Shown piece by piece: positions 18,419 to 26,979 of a stretch of 64,000 nucleotides of DNA. Made by a program: the position numbers and the translations under genes. Positions within the stretch are counted from its first letter, which is position 1. Each line of letters opens with the position of its first letter. The notes under the pieces were generated by a model. That model ran no database searches, was not told the origin of the DNA, and worked only from the letters and a program-made list of their open reading frames with translations. Source of the stretch: CAIUGU01 sp963819685 (lineage in GTDB: Bacteria; Pseudomonadota; Gammaproteobacteria; Steroidobacterales; Steroidobacteraceae); the NCBI GenBank assembly GCA_963819685.1, contig CAWFXI010000003.1, positions 62,001 to 126,000 of the forward strand, read 5' to 3'.

Positions 18419-18961
18419 TTATTTCGCCGCGCCCACCATGTAGTCGACAGCGCTGACGATGGACTCGTCAGCGAGATCGATTCGGCCACCCTTGGCGGGC
18501 ATCAAGCCAGCCTTGCCCTGGTAGCCCTTCAGCGCATGTTCGTGAAGCGTGGCGTTTCCCTGGGCGATGCGTGGTGCCCAGGCTTCCTTGTTGCCGAAGA
18601 TCGGCGCGCCGCCGATGCCCTGACCATGGCAGGCCACGCAGGCCATATTGTAGACGGCATCGCCTTGCATCACAGCCGCTGGGGCGGCAGGTGCAGCAGG
18701 AGGGGGCGCCGCAGTTTCGACGGCAGAATTGTCTTTTCCGGAAACAGCGAGCAGAGCCACGGGTCTGACGTTCGCATCGGCGGCTGCGACATGAGCCGGA
18801 TCCTGCAGAACATGACGTTCCTGCGTGTTGGCACTCACCACCCTGGCAAGGAAATACAGCGCGAAGGCGAAGGCCACCAGGCCGCCGAGTACCAGCATGA
18901 ACGTATCGAAGAAATGCTTGTCGTGCGAGGCACTGTATTGACTTTCGCGGGAAGGGTTCAC
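18419..18961 (-). CDS. membrane-anchored cytochrome c5-type protein
   Basis: A 180-residue monohaem cytochrome. An N-terminal membrane helix (about residues 18-40) anchors the protein and an Ala/Pro-rich linker follows. The haem domain (100-180) has CVACHGQGIGGAP, axial methionine probably in KAGLMPAKGG, and the c5-like IVSAVDYMVGAAK end. It probably shuttles electrons to terminal oxidases. I chose the GTG at 18961 with GGAG just upstream; in-frame ATGs further out give a non-family leader. It converges with comM, with only 22 bp between the stops. Confidence 0.86.
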   Translation of the reverse strand: MNPSRESQYSASHDKHFFDTFMLVLGGLVAFAFALYFLARVVSANTQERHVLQDPAHVAAADANVRPVALLAVSGKDNSAVETAAPPPAAPAAPAAVMQGDAVYNMACVACHGQGIGGAPIFGNKEAWAPRIAQGNATLHEHALKGYQGKAGLMPAKGGRIDLADESIVSAVDYMVGAAK

Positions 18962-19073
18962 GATCTCTCCACTGCAAGGGAACTCGGTTTCAAGGCGCGT
19001 AAGTATAGCCATGTGGCACAGCAGCATAAACCACCCAAAAGGACCAGATCTGGCCCGCGTCTGCTGGTTTGGC

Positions 19074-20072
19074 TTACCGGAATTCTTCGGTATCTATCTC
19101 TGCCTGGGTCGCCGCCGCGTAACGTGGGCCGCTGATTGTCCTGAAGTTGATCAGCTCGCCGAGCTCCTGCAGGACCTGGGCGGTCAACTTCACGTTGCTT
19201 GCCCCTGCGTCCTCCTGCAGATGGGCGATGGACGTGGTCCCCGGAATGACATGGATATGCGGCGCCTGGGCAAGCAGCCAGGCAAGCGCCAACTGTGCTG
19301 GCGTACACCCGACATCGGCCGCGATCCGGCGATACGCCGGCAGCAACTCACGGTTCCGCGAATAGTGTGGTTCCTGGAAACGCGGCATGGCGCGGCGCAG
19401 ATCCTTCTCGGCAAATGTGCCCGGCTGCAGATCCACCGATGTCAGGAAACCGCGCGCGAGCGGTGAGAACGCGACAAAGGCAATACCAAGCTCTGCGCAG
19501 GCCTCGAGCACCCCGATCTCGGCATTGCGGCTCCACAGCGAATATTCGGACTGCACGGCGGCTATCGGGTGCACCGCATTCGCCTTGCGCAGCGTATCGG
19601 CAGACACCTCTGACAGACCGACGTCGCGCACTTTGCCCTGTTCGACGAAGCGGCTCATCGCTCCGATACTCTCTTCGATGGGGACTCTCCTGTCCCAGCG
19701 ATGCAGGTAGTAGAGATCGATCCTGTCGGTCTGCAATCGCCGTAACGACGCTTCCAGATCGCGCCCAAGCGCCTCAGGGCGACCATCGATGGTGCGTTTG
19801 CCGTTCTCGCCGCGCAGGCCGCACTTGCTGACCAGCACGATCCGGTTGCGATGCGGCTTCAGGTAAGGACCGACGAGCTCTTCATTGCGGCCGAAGCCGT
19901 AAAGTGCCGCGCAGTCAAAATGCAAAATACCCAGATCGAGGGCCGTCTGCAGGACGGCCTGACTCACATTAACGGGTGGCGGTTCACCGTAGGCGTGCGA
20001 GAGATTCATGCAGCCGAAGCCGATCGGCGGCACGTCCACGGTACCCAGCCTGCGGTTTTGCACGCGAGGCAA
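19074..20072 (-). CDS. aldo/keto reductase
   Basis: A 332-residue NADPH-dependent reductase with the catalytic tetrad D53, Y58, K83 and a histidine near 124 (YYLHRWD). The C-terminal phosphate-binding segment is HIHVIPGTTSIAHLQED. It resembles the YajO/pyridoxal-reductase-like group that reduces aldehydes. It is the last gene of the protocatechuate 4,5-cleavage run, 9 bp after ligC, so it is probably co-transcribed. No step of the known pathway needs it, so it may act on a side product or an upstream aromatic aldehyde. Confidence 0.85.
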   Translation of the reverse strand: MPRVQNRRLGTVDVPPIGFGCMNLSHAYGEPPPVNVSQAVLQTALDLGILHFDCAALYGFGRNEELVGPYLKPHRNRIVLVSKCGLRGENGKRTIDGRPEALGRDLEASLRRLQTDRIDLYYLHRWDRRVPIEESIGAMSRFVEQGKVRDVGLSEVSADTLRKANAVHPIAAVQSEYSLWSRNAEIGVLEACAELGIAFVAFSPLARGFLTSVDLQPGTFAEKDLRRAMPRFQEPHYSRNRELLPAYRRIAADVGCTPAQLALAWLLAQAPHIHVIPGTTSIAHLQEDAGASNVKLTAQVLQELGELINFRTISGPRYAAATQAEIDTEEFR

Positions 20073-20081
20073 CCTCTTGCG

Positions 20082-21026
20082 TCAGGTTTCCAGCGACTGT
20101 TCCAGTTGATGCAGGACTTCGTAACACGACAGAACCTGCGCAACGCTGGCGTTCGGTTCCCGCCCTGCGGCAATCGCCGCGAAGAACTCGCGATCCTGCA
20201 GTTCGATGCCGTTCATCGAGACATCGACTTTGCTGACATCGACGGGCTTGTCGTAGCCGTCGAAGAGATCGTCGTATCGCGCGAGGTACGTGCCGTTGTC
20301 GCAGATGTAACGGAAGAACGTGCCCAGGGGGCCGTTATTGTTGAACGAGAGCGATAACGTGCAGATTGCACCATTGGCAGCTTTCAGCTGAATCGACATA
20401 TCCATCGCGATACCCAGCTGGGGGTGCCTCGGGCCCTGCATCGCATGAGCTGCCACGACCTTGCTGCCCGTCTGGTACTGGAACAGGTCAACGGTATGCG
20501 CGGCATGGTGCCACAGCAGATGGTCCGTCCACGAGCGTGGCTCGCCCGCCGCATTCATGTTCTGTCGCCGGAAGAAATAGGTCTGCACGTCCATCTGCTG
20601 AACAGTGAGCTCGCCCTTCACTATCCTGTTGTGTACCCACTGGTGCGAGGGATTGAAGCGCCGCGTGTGGCCGACCATGCAGACGAGACCGGTCTGCTTC
20701 TGTTTGTCGAAGACAGCCTTTGCATCAGCCCAGGAATCGGCCAGCGGAATCTCGACCTGAACGTGCTTGCCGGCTGCCATGCACTGTATGGCCTGTTCCG
20801 CATGCATTTGTGTCGGCGTGCACAGGATGACTGCATCGACACCGGGCTGCGCCAGCGCCTCAGCCAGATCAGTGGTTGCGTGGGGAACGCCATACTCCGT
20901 CGCGATGGCCTGGGTCGCATCCAGACGTCGGCCGACCAGTGATACGGCTTCGACACCCACGATCTTCCTGATGCCATCCAGATGCTTCTTGCCAAAGGCG
21001 CCCGCACCAGCCAGTACAACTTTCAT
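20082..21026 (-). CDS. ligC: 4-carboxy-2-hydroxymuconate-6-semialdehyde dehydrogenase
   Basis: A 314-residue Gfo/Idh/MocA-family dehydrogenase. It begins KVVLAGAGAFGKKHLDGI (Rossmann fold), followed by VDAVILCTPTQMHAEQA and HVQVEIPLADSW. LigC oxidises the hemiacetal form of the ring-cleavage product to 2-pyrone-4,6-dicarboxylate using NADP. Family alone would not decide the substrate, but position directly after ligAB makes the assignment strong. It starts 17 bp after the ligB stop. Confidence 0.9.
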   Translation of the reverse strand: MKVVLAGAGAFGKKHLDGIRKIVGVEAVSLVGRRLDATQAIATEYGVPHATTDLAEALAQPGVDAVILCTPTQMHAEQAIQCMAAGKHVQVEIPLADSWADAKAVFDKQKQTGLVCMVGHTRRFNPSHQWVHNRIVKGELTVQQMDVQTYFFRRQNMNAAGEPRSWTDHLLWHHAAHTVDLFQYQTGSKVVAAHAMQGPRHPQLGIAMDMSIQLKAANGAICTLSLSFNNNGPLGTFFRYICDNGTYLARYDDLFDGYDKPVDVSKVDVSMNGIELQDREFFAAIAAGREPNASVAQVLSCYEVLHQLEQSLET

Positions 21027-21043
21027 CAGTGTTACCTTTCAGG

Positions 21044-21886
21044 TCATTCAACGTTCTTGAGTACCATATGTCCGACGGCCGTATTCGACGCCGGCACGTG
21101 GTAGAAGCGGTGCAGCTCCTCCACTCTGGCGTTCAGCGCGCCGCGCATGATCAGCCACATCACCAGTTCAATGCCCTCGGAGCCTGCCTCACGCACATAG
21201 TCTATGTGCGGAATCCTGGCGAGGCCTTCCGCGTCGCCGGCCAGGCGGTCGAGAAAGGCATTGTCGAACTGCTTGTTGATGAGGCCCGCTCGGGGTCCCT
21301 GCAGCTGGTGACTCATGCCACCCGTGCCCCAGATCTGGACGTTCAGGTCGCCATCGAAGGATTCGACGGCCCGGCGAATCGCCTTGCCCAGCTCATAGCA
21401 GCGCCGCCCGGACGGCGGCGGATAGACGACCACGTTCACTGCAAACGGAATGACACGGCACGGCCATTCCTCTGGCTGACCGAACATCAGCGACAGCGGG
21501 ACAGTGAGTCCATGGTCGACGGCCATTTCGTTGATGACGGTGAGATCGAAATCGTCCTGAATCACCGATTGCATGATATGCCAGGCGAGTTCCGGGCAAC
21601 CCTTGACCACTGGTACCGGGCGTGGACCCCAGCCTTCGTCGGCGGGCGCAAACTCGTCGCCGCAGCCGATGGCAAAGGTGGGCACAAGGTTCAGGCCAAA
21701 TGCGGAGGCGTGATCGTTGTAGACGAGAATGATGACGTCCGGCTTCTCCTGCCGTATCCATTCCTTCGAGAATTCGTAGCCGGCGAAGACCGGCTTCCAG
21801 TAGTCGGTCTGCGACTGGCCATTGTCGATCGCTGCGCCGATCGCGGGAACATGGGATGTCGTGACGCCCGCTGTAATTCTAGCCAT
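21044..21886 (-). CDS. ligB: protocatechuate 4,5-dioxygenase beta subunit
   Basis: A 280-residue catalytic subunit of the class III extradiol dioxygenase that opens protocatechuate between C4 and C5. Expected iron ligands are visible: H12 in TTSHVPAIGAA, H59 in VYNDHASAFG, and a late glutamate in EAGSEGIELVMW. The active-site histidine is in WGTGGMSHQL. I chose the ATG at 21886 (MARITAG) with GGGAGAG upstream, rather than an ATG 48 bases earlier inside ligA. It overlaps ligA by 8 nt. Confidence 0.96.
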   Translation of the reverse strand: MARITAGVTTSHVPAIGAAIDNGQSQTDYWKPVFAGYEFSKEWIRQEKPDVIILVYNDHASAFGLNLVPTFAIGCGDEFAPADEGWGPRPVPVVKGCPELAWHIMQSVIQDDFDLTVINEMAVDHGLTVPLSLMFGQPEEWPCRVIPFAVNVVVYPPPSGRRCYELGKAIRRAVESFDGDLNVQIWGTGGMSHQLQGPRAGLINKQFDNAFLDRLAGDAEGLARIPHIDYVREAGSEGIELVMWLIMRGALNARVEELHRFYHVPASNTAVGHMVLKNVE

Positions 21887-22274
21887 CGACTTTCTCTCCC
21901 TTGTAGCGGTTGCCTTCCGGTGAGCGCCCGCCACCCAGCATCATGTTGCGATAGTCCTGCCGGGACATGCCGGTCATGGACGCCGCGGCCTGCTCGAACG
22001 ACTGGCCATCCGTCGAAAATATCTTCGCAAGAAAATAGACGTTGCCGCCGGAGGCAATCATGCGGTTGTAGTCACGGGCCAGCACTGCCTGTTTCTGCTC
22101 TTCGGTCATTGGCCAGTCGTCGAGGTAGGCGCGCTGATCGGCCTTGAAGCGCTCGCGGTTGGCGGCTTTCATCAGCGACATGCAGAACTGGTTCAGGTGA
22201 TAGCCACGTCGCGCCATGTCGGCGTCAAAAATCGTGGTGCCGGGCACATCTGCATAAGGCTTGTCGAGCGCCAT
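21879..22274 (-). CDS. ligA: protocatechuate 4,5-dioxygenase alpha subunit
   Basis: A 131-residue LigA that caps the active site of LigB. The family segment YHLNQFCMSLMKAANRERFK and YNRMIASGGNVYFLAKIFS are clear. It precedes ligB with an 8-nt overlap, so the two subunits are translationally coupled. Its ATG overlaps the ligI stop by one base. Confidence 0.95.
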   Translation of the reverse strand: MALDKPYADVPGTTIFDADMARRGYHLNQFCMSLMKAANRERFKADQRAYLDDWPMTEEQKQAVLARDYNRMIASGGNVYFLAKIFSTDGQSFEQAAASMTGMSRQDYRNMMLGGGRSPEGNRYKGEKVDG

Positions 22275-23173
22275 CAGTCAAGCTCCTCGGGCCAGTAGAG
22301 TCGCATGGGGTTGTCTACCAGCAGTTTGCGTTGCAGGGATCCGGTCGTGGCGATCCTTGGGACGTAGTCCACCAGCAGACCGTCGTCGGGCATGTGGGAT
22401 TTCATGTTGGGGTGCGGCCAGTCCGTACCCCACAGCACCCGATCGGGGAACTCTTCAACGATGCGCCGTGCAAACGGCACCACATCGTCGTAGTGCGGCG
22501 GTCCTGATTTCGACAGCCGTTCAGGACACGAGACCTTGCACCAGAAATCAGGGTTGTCGCGCAGCAGACGCAGGAACAGACCGAACTCGGGTCCGCCCGG
22601 ATCCCTGGTGACGTCCGGCCGCCCCATGTGATCGACGACGACGGGTACCGGCAGCGAACTGAAGAAATCGAAATACTCCGGCAGGTCCTGCGCTTCGAAA
22701 TAGATGACGACATGCCAGTTGAGCGCTGCGATTCGCCTGGCGATGCCCAGCATAAAATCGGCCGGCGCGGCATCGACGAGACGTTTGACGAAATTGAAAC
22801 GCACGCCGCGCACGCCGGCAGCGTTGAGCGCCTGCAGTTCGTCATCGGTCACGGAGGAGTACACCGTCGCCACACCGCGGGCACGACCCTGCGAATTCTG
22901 GAGTGCGTCGACCAGGGCGCGATTGTCCGCGCCATGACAGGTGGCCTGGACGATGACATTGCGCTCAAAACCCAGAAAGTCACGCAGCTCCCAGAGCTTG
23001 TTCTTTGGTGCGTCGCAGGGGGTGTACTTGCGCTCCGGCGCGAACGGGAAAACGGCACCGGGACCGAACACATGACAATGTGCGTCCACGGCACCCGGCG
23101 GTGGCCGAAAGACCGGCTTCGAGGGATTGGGCGCGAAGCACAGCCAGTCCGCATCCATCTTGAAGTCTGTCAT
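22274..23173 (-). CDS. ligI: 2-pyrone-4,6-dicarboxylate hydrolase
   Basis: A 299-residue amidohydrolase-superfamily lactonase that opens 2-pyrone-4,6-dicarboxylate to 4-oxalomesaconate. VDAHCHVFGPGAVFPF near residue 30 carries the HxH pair, VVDHMGRPD is in the middle, and VLWGTDWPHPNM carries the late catalytic aspartate. Its start overlaps the ligJ stop by 4 nt. Family, size and order fit LigI/PmdD. Confidence 0.94.
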   Translation of the reverse strand: MTDFKMDADWLCFAPNPSKPVFRPPPGAVDAHCHVFGPGAVFPFAPERKYTPCDAPKNKLWELRDFLGFERNVIVQATCHGADNRALVDALQNSQGRARGVATVYSSVTDDELQALNAAGVRGVRFNFVKRLVDAAPADFMLGIARRIAALNWHVVIYFEAQDLPEYFDFFSSLPVPVVVDHMGRPDVTRDPGGPEFGLFLRLLRDNPDFWCKVSCPERLSKSGPPHYDDVVPFARRIVEEFPDRVLWGTDWPHPNMKSHMPDDGLLVDYVPRIATTGSLQRKLLVDNPMRLYWPEELD

Positions 23174-24195
23174 CGTCCCTGCGCCTGCAGAATTGCGTCG
23201 AGACGTGGGTAGACCCGCCGGATATTGCCCGAGTACACCTTGACGCGGTCCGCGTCTGACAGCTTGAGACTGTCGACGTAACGCTTCGTATCGTCGAAAT
23301 ACTGTCCCGTTTCCGGATCGATGCCACGGACGGCACCGACCATTTCCGAACCGAACAGGATATTGTCGATGTCGATCACCTCGAACAGCAGATCGATGCC
23401 CGGCTGGTGATAGACGCAGGTGTCGAAATACACGTTCTTCATCACGTGCTGCTGCAGTGGCGGTCGCTTCAGCATGTCGGCGAGACCCCGATAGCGGCCC
23501 CAGTGGTACGGTACGGCACCACCGCCATGCGGGATAACGAAGCGCAGTGTCGGAAAATCACGGAACAGGTCACCTTCGATGAACTGCATGAACGCGGTGG
23601 TGTCCGCATTTATATAGTGCGCTCCGGTCGCGTGAAAATTCGGATTGCACGTACCGGATACGTGGATCATCGCGGGCACATCCAGTTCAACCATCTTTTC
23701 GAAGAACGGATACCAGGCGCGGTCGGTCAACGGAGGTGAAGTCCAGAAGCCCCCGGAGGGGTCCGGGTTAAGGTTGCAGCCGACGAATCCGAGTTCAATG
23801 ACGCACCGCTCCAGCTCATCGATGGATTCAGCGATCGATACGCCGGGTGATTGTGGCAGCTGGCAGGCACCGATGAAGTTTTCCGGATACAGGTCGACGA
23901 CCCGCTTGATCAGGTCATTGCAGGCGCGGGACCATTCCTTGGATACGGCGCTGTCGCCCTGGTGATGCGCCATGGCTGACGCCCGCGGCGAAAACAGCGT
24001 CACGTCAGCACCGCGCTCCTTCTGCAGCCGCAGCTGGTTCTTGTCGATGCTCTCGCGGATCTGCTCGTCGCTGATCCTTGCGGGCGCAGGCGCCGGCAGC
24101 GCCGGATTCGCGAACTTCGCCAGCTGCGCCTTGCGGAAATCCTGCAGCGCCTCAGGCGAGGTCGTGTAATGACCATGGCAGTCGATGATGAGCAT
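23170..24195 (-). CDS. ligJ: 4-oxalomesaconate hydratase
   Basis: A 341-residue amidohydrolase-fold hydratase that adds water to 4-oxalomesaconate, giving 4-carboxy-4-hydroxy-2-oxoadipate. MLIIDCHGHYTTSPEAL has the N-terminal HxH. AMIHVSGTCNPNF, RFVIPHGGGAVPYHWGRY and ILFGSEMVGAVRGIDPETG are typical of the LigJ/PmdE type, which is distinct from the GalB type. It is translationally coupled to ligI and lies 11 bp after the DUF1932 dehydrogenase gene. Confidence 0.93.
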   Translation of the reverse strand: MLIIDCHGHYTTSPEALQDFRKAQLAKFANPALPAPAPARISDEQIRESIDKNQLRLQKERGADVTLFSPRASAMAHHQGDSAVSKEWSRACNDLIKRVVDLYPENFIGACQLPQSPGVSIAESIDELERCVIELGFVGCNLNPDPSGGFWTSPPLTDRAWYPFFEKMVELDVPAMIHVSGTCNPNFHATGAHYINADTTAFMQFIEGDLFRDFPTLRFVIPHGGGAVPYHWGRYRGLADMLKRPPLQQHVMKNVYFDTCVYHQPGIDLLFEVIDIDNILFGSEMVGAVRGIDPETGQYFDDTKRYVDSLKLSDADRVKVYSGNIRRVYPRLDAILQAQGR

Positions 24196-24206
24196 GCTAT
24201 TTCATC

Positions 24207-25082
24207 CTACTTTTTCAACCGATCGAGCATCTGTTGCAGGTCACTCTGTCCGAGCGCGGCGGGAAACTGCGCCGCCCATTCCTGGCGCGCAACGCAGGCA
24301 ATGCTCATCAACGGGTCGACTCCGGCTGCCTTGACGGTCGCAGCCACCTCCCGCATTTCCTCGGCACGGCGCACGCCATGTTCGACACTGCGACTGATCA
24401 TGTAGTGGGCGCGCGTCGGCCAATCGCCGCCAGACAGCAGATCCGCGAGTGAGGCCAGCACTTCTTTTTCGACACCGTAATGCCTGGCGGCCAGCATGCT
24501 TTCGGTCAGCAGCGCCTCCATGCCCTTGATGATCACGCTGCGACACATCTTGGTCGCGGACGCGGCACCGACGTGTCCGGAAAACACGCTCGTCGCGGTG
24601 AACCCGAGGGCATGCGCCAACGGCAGAAATGCTTCTGCGTGCGGACCGCCCAGCAGGAAAGGGGAGGCGATACGCTTCGGTCCGATGGGCGACATCAGGG
24701 CTGCTTCAACGTACCGGCCACCTGCCTCGTCAACGATGTCAGCACAGCGGCGCTTGGTGTCGGGTGATACCGAGTTCAGGTCCATGACCCAGGTATTCGC
24801 CGCGATGCCGCCGATGATCGACCGAATCGCGGTGATGTCTTCCGCAGCGGTGACCGCGCAGATGATGAGTTCGCAAGAGCGCCCCAGTTCGAGCGCCGTC
24901 GCTGTGGCGTTGATGTTCGTACGAGACTTGAGCGCGAGGCTGGGGCGGCTGTTCTCCCTGGAAAACAGCGGATCGTAGGCGAATGGCGCTACGCCGGAAG
25001 TACGAGTCAGGTCATCCGCCAGGATCTGACCGACTTCGCCGAAACCCAACAAGCCCACCGTCATGCCTTTGTTCATGTTCAC
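24207..25082 (-). CDS. NAD(P)-binding DUF1932 dehydrogenase in the lig operon
   Basis: A 291-residue protein of the 6-phosphogluconate-dehydrogenase-like type. The Rossmann motif GLLGFGEVGQIL is near residue 10. DLNSVSPDTKRRCADIV and the helical DUF1932 C-terminus (SATKMCRSVIIKGMEALLTES, with a putative catalytic lysine) follow. It is sandwiched between the tautomerase (start overlapping by 4 nt, GTGA) and ligJ, so it is co-expressed with protocatechuate catabolism. No known step of that pathway needs it. It may reduce or recycle a by-product such as a hydroxy-dicarboxylate; this is inference. Confidence 0.8.
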   Translation of the reverse strand: MNMNKGMTVGLLGFGEVGQILADDLTRTSGVAPFAYDPLFSRENSRPSLALKSRTNINATATALELGRSCELIICAVTAAEDITAIRSIIGGIAANTWVMDLNSVSPDTKRRCADIVDEAGGRYVEAALMSPIGPKRIASPFLLGGPHAEAFLPLAHALGFTATSVFSGHVGAASATKMCRSVIIKGMEALLTESMLAARHYGVEKEVLASLADLLSGGDWPTRAHYMISRSVEHGVRRAEEMREVAATVKAAGVDPLMSIACVARQEWAAQFPAALGQSDLQQMLDRLKK

Positions 25083-26168
25083 GTCCAGGTCGCACCGGGA
25101 ACGAACACCTGGCCTTGCATCAGTTTGCGCGCCGTTCGCAGCAGCGCGGACCGTTCGAGAGTCACCTCATTGCCGCGAACGTCGATGGCAATCTCGACGG
25201 TCAGGAAGCCCGTAGGGTGTTCGACGTCCACTTGATGCACGCCGGAGACCGGAGTCTGTTTCGATAACCGCTGGGCCACGGACCCCGGCAGGAAACAGGC
25301 TGCGGCGACACTGGCGGCGCCGAGCACGCCGATCGATTCGTGGACGCGATGCGGAATGAAAGTACGTGTCGCAACAGCACCGCCATGCTGCGCTGGCGAT
25401 ACCAGGCACATCTTGGGGACGGTCTTCTTCGTGACATCGCCAAGATTCATCCGGGGTCCGATCTCCAGGCGAATGGCTTCGATACGACGCTTGAGCTCCG
25501 GATCCGACTCCAGTTCCGCAGGCGATTCAAGTCCCGTCTTGCCAAAATCTGCCGCATTCAGGATGACGACGGGCATGCCGTTGTCGATGCACGTCAATTC
25601 GACTCCTTGCACCTTGTCGATCGCCGCGCCAGTGGGTAATAACGCGCCGCAGCTGGATCCGGCAACCTCGAGGAAATCCAGCATCATGGGTGCCGCACTG
25701 CCCGGTACGCCGTCGATGACCGCATCGCCGGCATAATTGACCGTGCCGCCGGGCGTACTGACGTGGGCGACAGCAATGCTGGCCGTATTTACCATGTGGA
25801 TGCGCACCAGTGTTTCGCCGTCAACCGCGGGCACCAGGCCCTGCTCGATCGCAAATGGACCGACGCCGGCGAGAATGTTGCCGCAGTTCTGCGTATCGCT
25901 GACCTCGGCAGCATCGACGACGACCTGCAGAAACAGGTAGTCGACGTCTGCGTCAGCTCGCGAGGGTGGGCTGATGACTGCAACTTTGCTCGTCAGCGGA
26001 TGTGCGCCGCCCATGCCGTCGATCTGTCGCAGATCAGGTGATCCCATCGCGGCGAGCAATACCCGGTCACGCGTTGCAATATCGGCTGGAAGGTCCCTGG
26101 CGTGGAAATACAGGCCCTTCGACGTACCGCCGCGCATGACGACGCAGGGAATGGCGATCTGCTCGCAT
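25079..26168 (-). CDS. ligU: 4-oxalomesaconate tautomerase (PrpF family), start codon out of frame
   Basis: A PrpF-family isomerase of about 362 residues that interconverts keto and enol 4-oxalomesaconate. Readable family segments are IPCVVMRGGTSKGLYFHARDLP, QIDGMGGAHPLTSKVA, SDTQNCGNILAGVGPFA and YAGDAVIDGVPGSAAPM. The natural ATG at 26168, right after the ligK TGA, is one base out of register with this frame; removing one base from GCAGATCGCC would repair it. In-frame starts further up (for example the ATG at 26236) lie inside ligK. Either the consensus has one extra base or the gene is damaged at its start. Confidence 0.82.
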
Positions 26169-26855
26169 TCAGTCGTCCTGGGCCTGCACGTACTTGAGGC
26201 CTTTCGCCGCAAGGCGCTCCCGCATCTTGTAGACATCGAGGCCAAGCTCTCCCTTGGCAAATCGCTGGCGCTTCTCTTCTTCGTTGCCTTCCCGTGCGAG
26301 GGCGCTGGCCAACACCTTGTCCGCTTCCGATTTCGCGACCACGACCACACCGTCATCATCAGCCACGATCAGGTCGCCGGGTTTGATGAGTGCTCCGCCG
26401 CAGACGACCGGCTTGTTCACGTCGCAAATCGTTTCCTTGACCGTCCCCTGCGCATTGACCGCTTTTGACCAGACCGGGAAGCCGGCTTCGGTCAGCGTCG
26501 CGATATCACGGACGCCGGCGTCAATGATCAGCCCGCGTACGCCGCGTGCCATCAGCGAGGTTGCCAGCAGGTCGCCGAAGTAGCCGTCTTCACAAGCACT
26601 CGTCGGCACAACAACGAGAATGTCGCCGGGCGCGCACTGCTCGACCGCCACGTGAATCATCCAGTTGTCGCCGGGTGCCACCTGGCAAGTCACCGCCGCC
26701 CCGGCGATGTGTGCGGGGCGATAGATGGGTCGCAGGTAGGACGCCAGCAATCCTTTGCGGCCTTGCGCCTCGTGGATCGTGGCGACGCCGATTTTGTCGA
26801 AACCCTGCACCACGGAAGCGGCGACCCGCCGAATGCCTGTGACCACGACCGCCAT
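26169..26855 (-). CDS. ligK: 4-carboxy-4-hydroxy-2-oxoadipate aldolase/oxaloacetate decarboxylase
   Basis: A 228-residue class II aldolase of the RraA-like fold that splits the C7 intermediate into pyruvate and oxaloacetate. RGLIIDAGVRDIATL holds the catalytic Arg-Asp pair. GDILVVVPTSACEDGYFGDLLATSLMARG and the acidic DLIVADDDGVVVV metal-site segment fit the GalC/LigK type. It is the first gene of the operon; its start faces the divergent LysR gene across 124 bp. Confidence 0.94.
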   Translation of the reverse strand: MAVVVTGIRRVAASVVQGFDKIGVATIHEAQGRKGLLASYLRPIYRPAHIAGAAVTCQVAPGDNWMIHVAVEQCAPGDILVVVPTSACEDGYFGDLLATSLMARGVRGLIIDAGVRDIATLTEAGFPVWSKAVNAQGTVKETICDVNKPVVCGGALIKPGDLIVADDDGVVVVAKSEADKVLASALAREGNEEEKRQRFAKGELGLDVYKMRERLAAKGLKYVQAQDD

Positions 26856-26979
26856 TGCATTGCTCCTGTCATGAAGGATCGACCAGTCCGACCGGCCTGT
26901 CGATTCAGGTCAGAGTATCAGCCGGAAAAACCGGCCTCACATCCTCGATTTCCGCCCTGTGATATAAGTTTTTACTATT
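26856..26979. promoter_or_regulatory. divergent control region of the lig operon and its LysR regulator
   Basis: This 124-bp gap must hold both promoters. An 8-bp dyad, ATCCTCGA at 26941 and TCGAGGAT at 26984, spans the region, with its right arm inside the start of the regulator gene. AT-rich TATAAG at 26963 lies 12 bp before the regulator ATG, and no ribosome-binding site precedes that ATG, so the regulator mRNA may be nearly leaderless. Binding-site roles are inferred. Confidence 0.45.
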
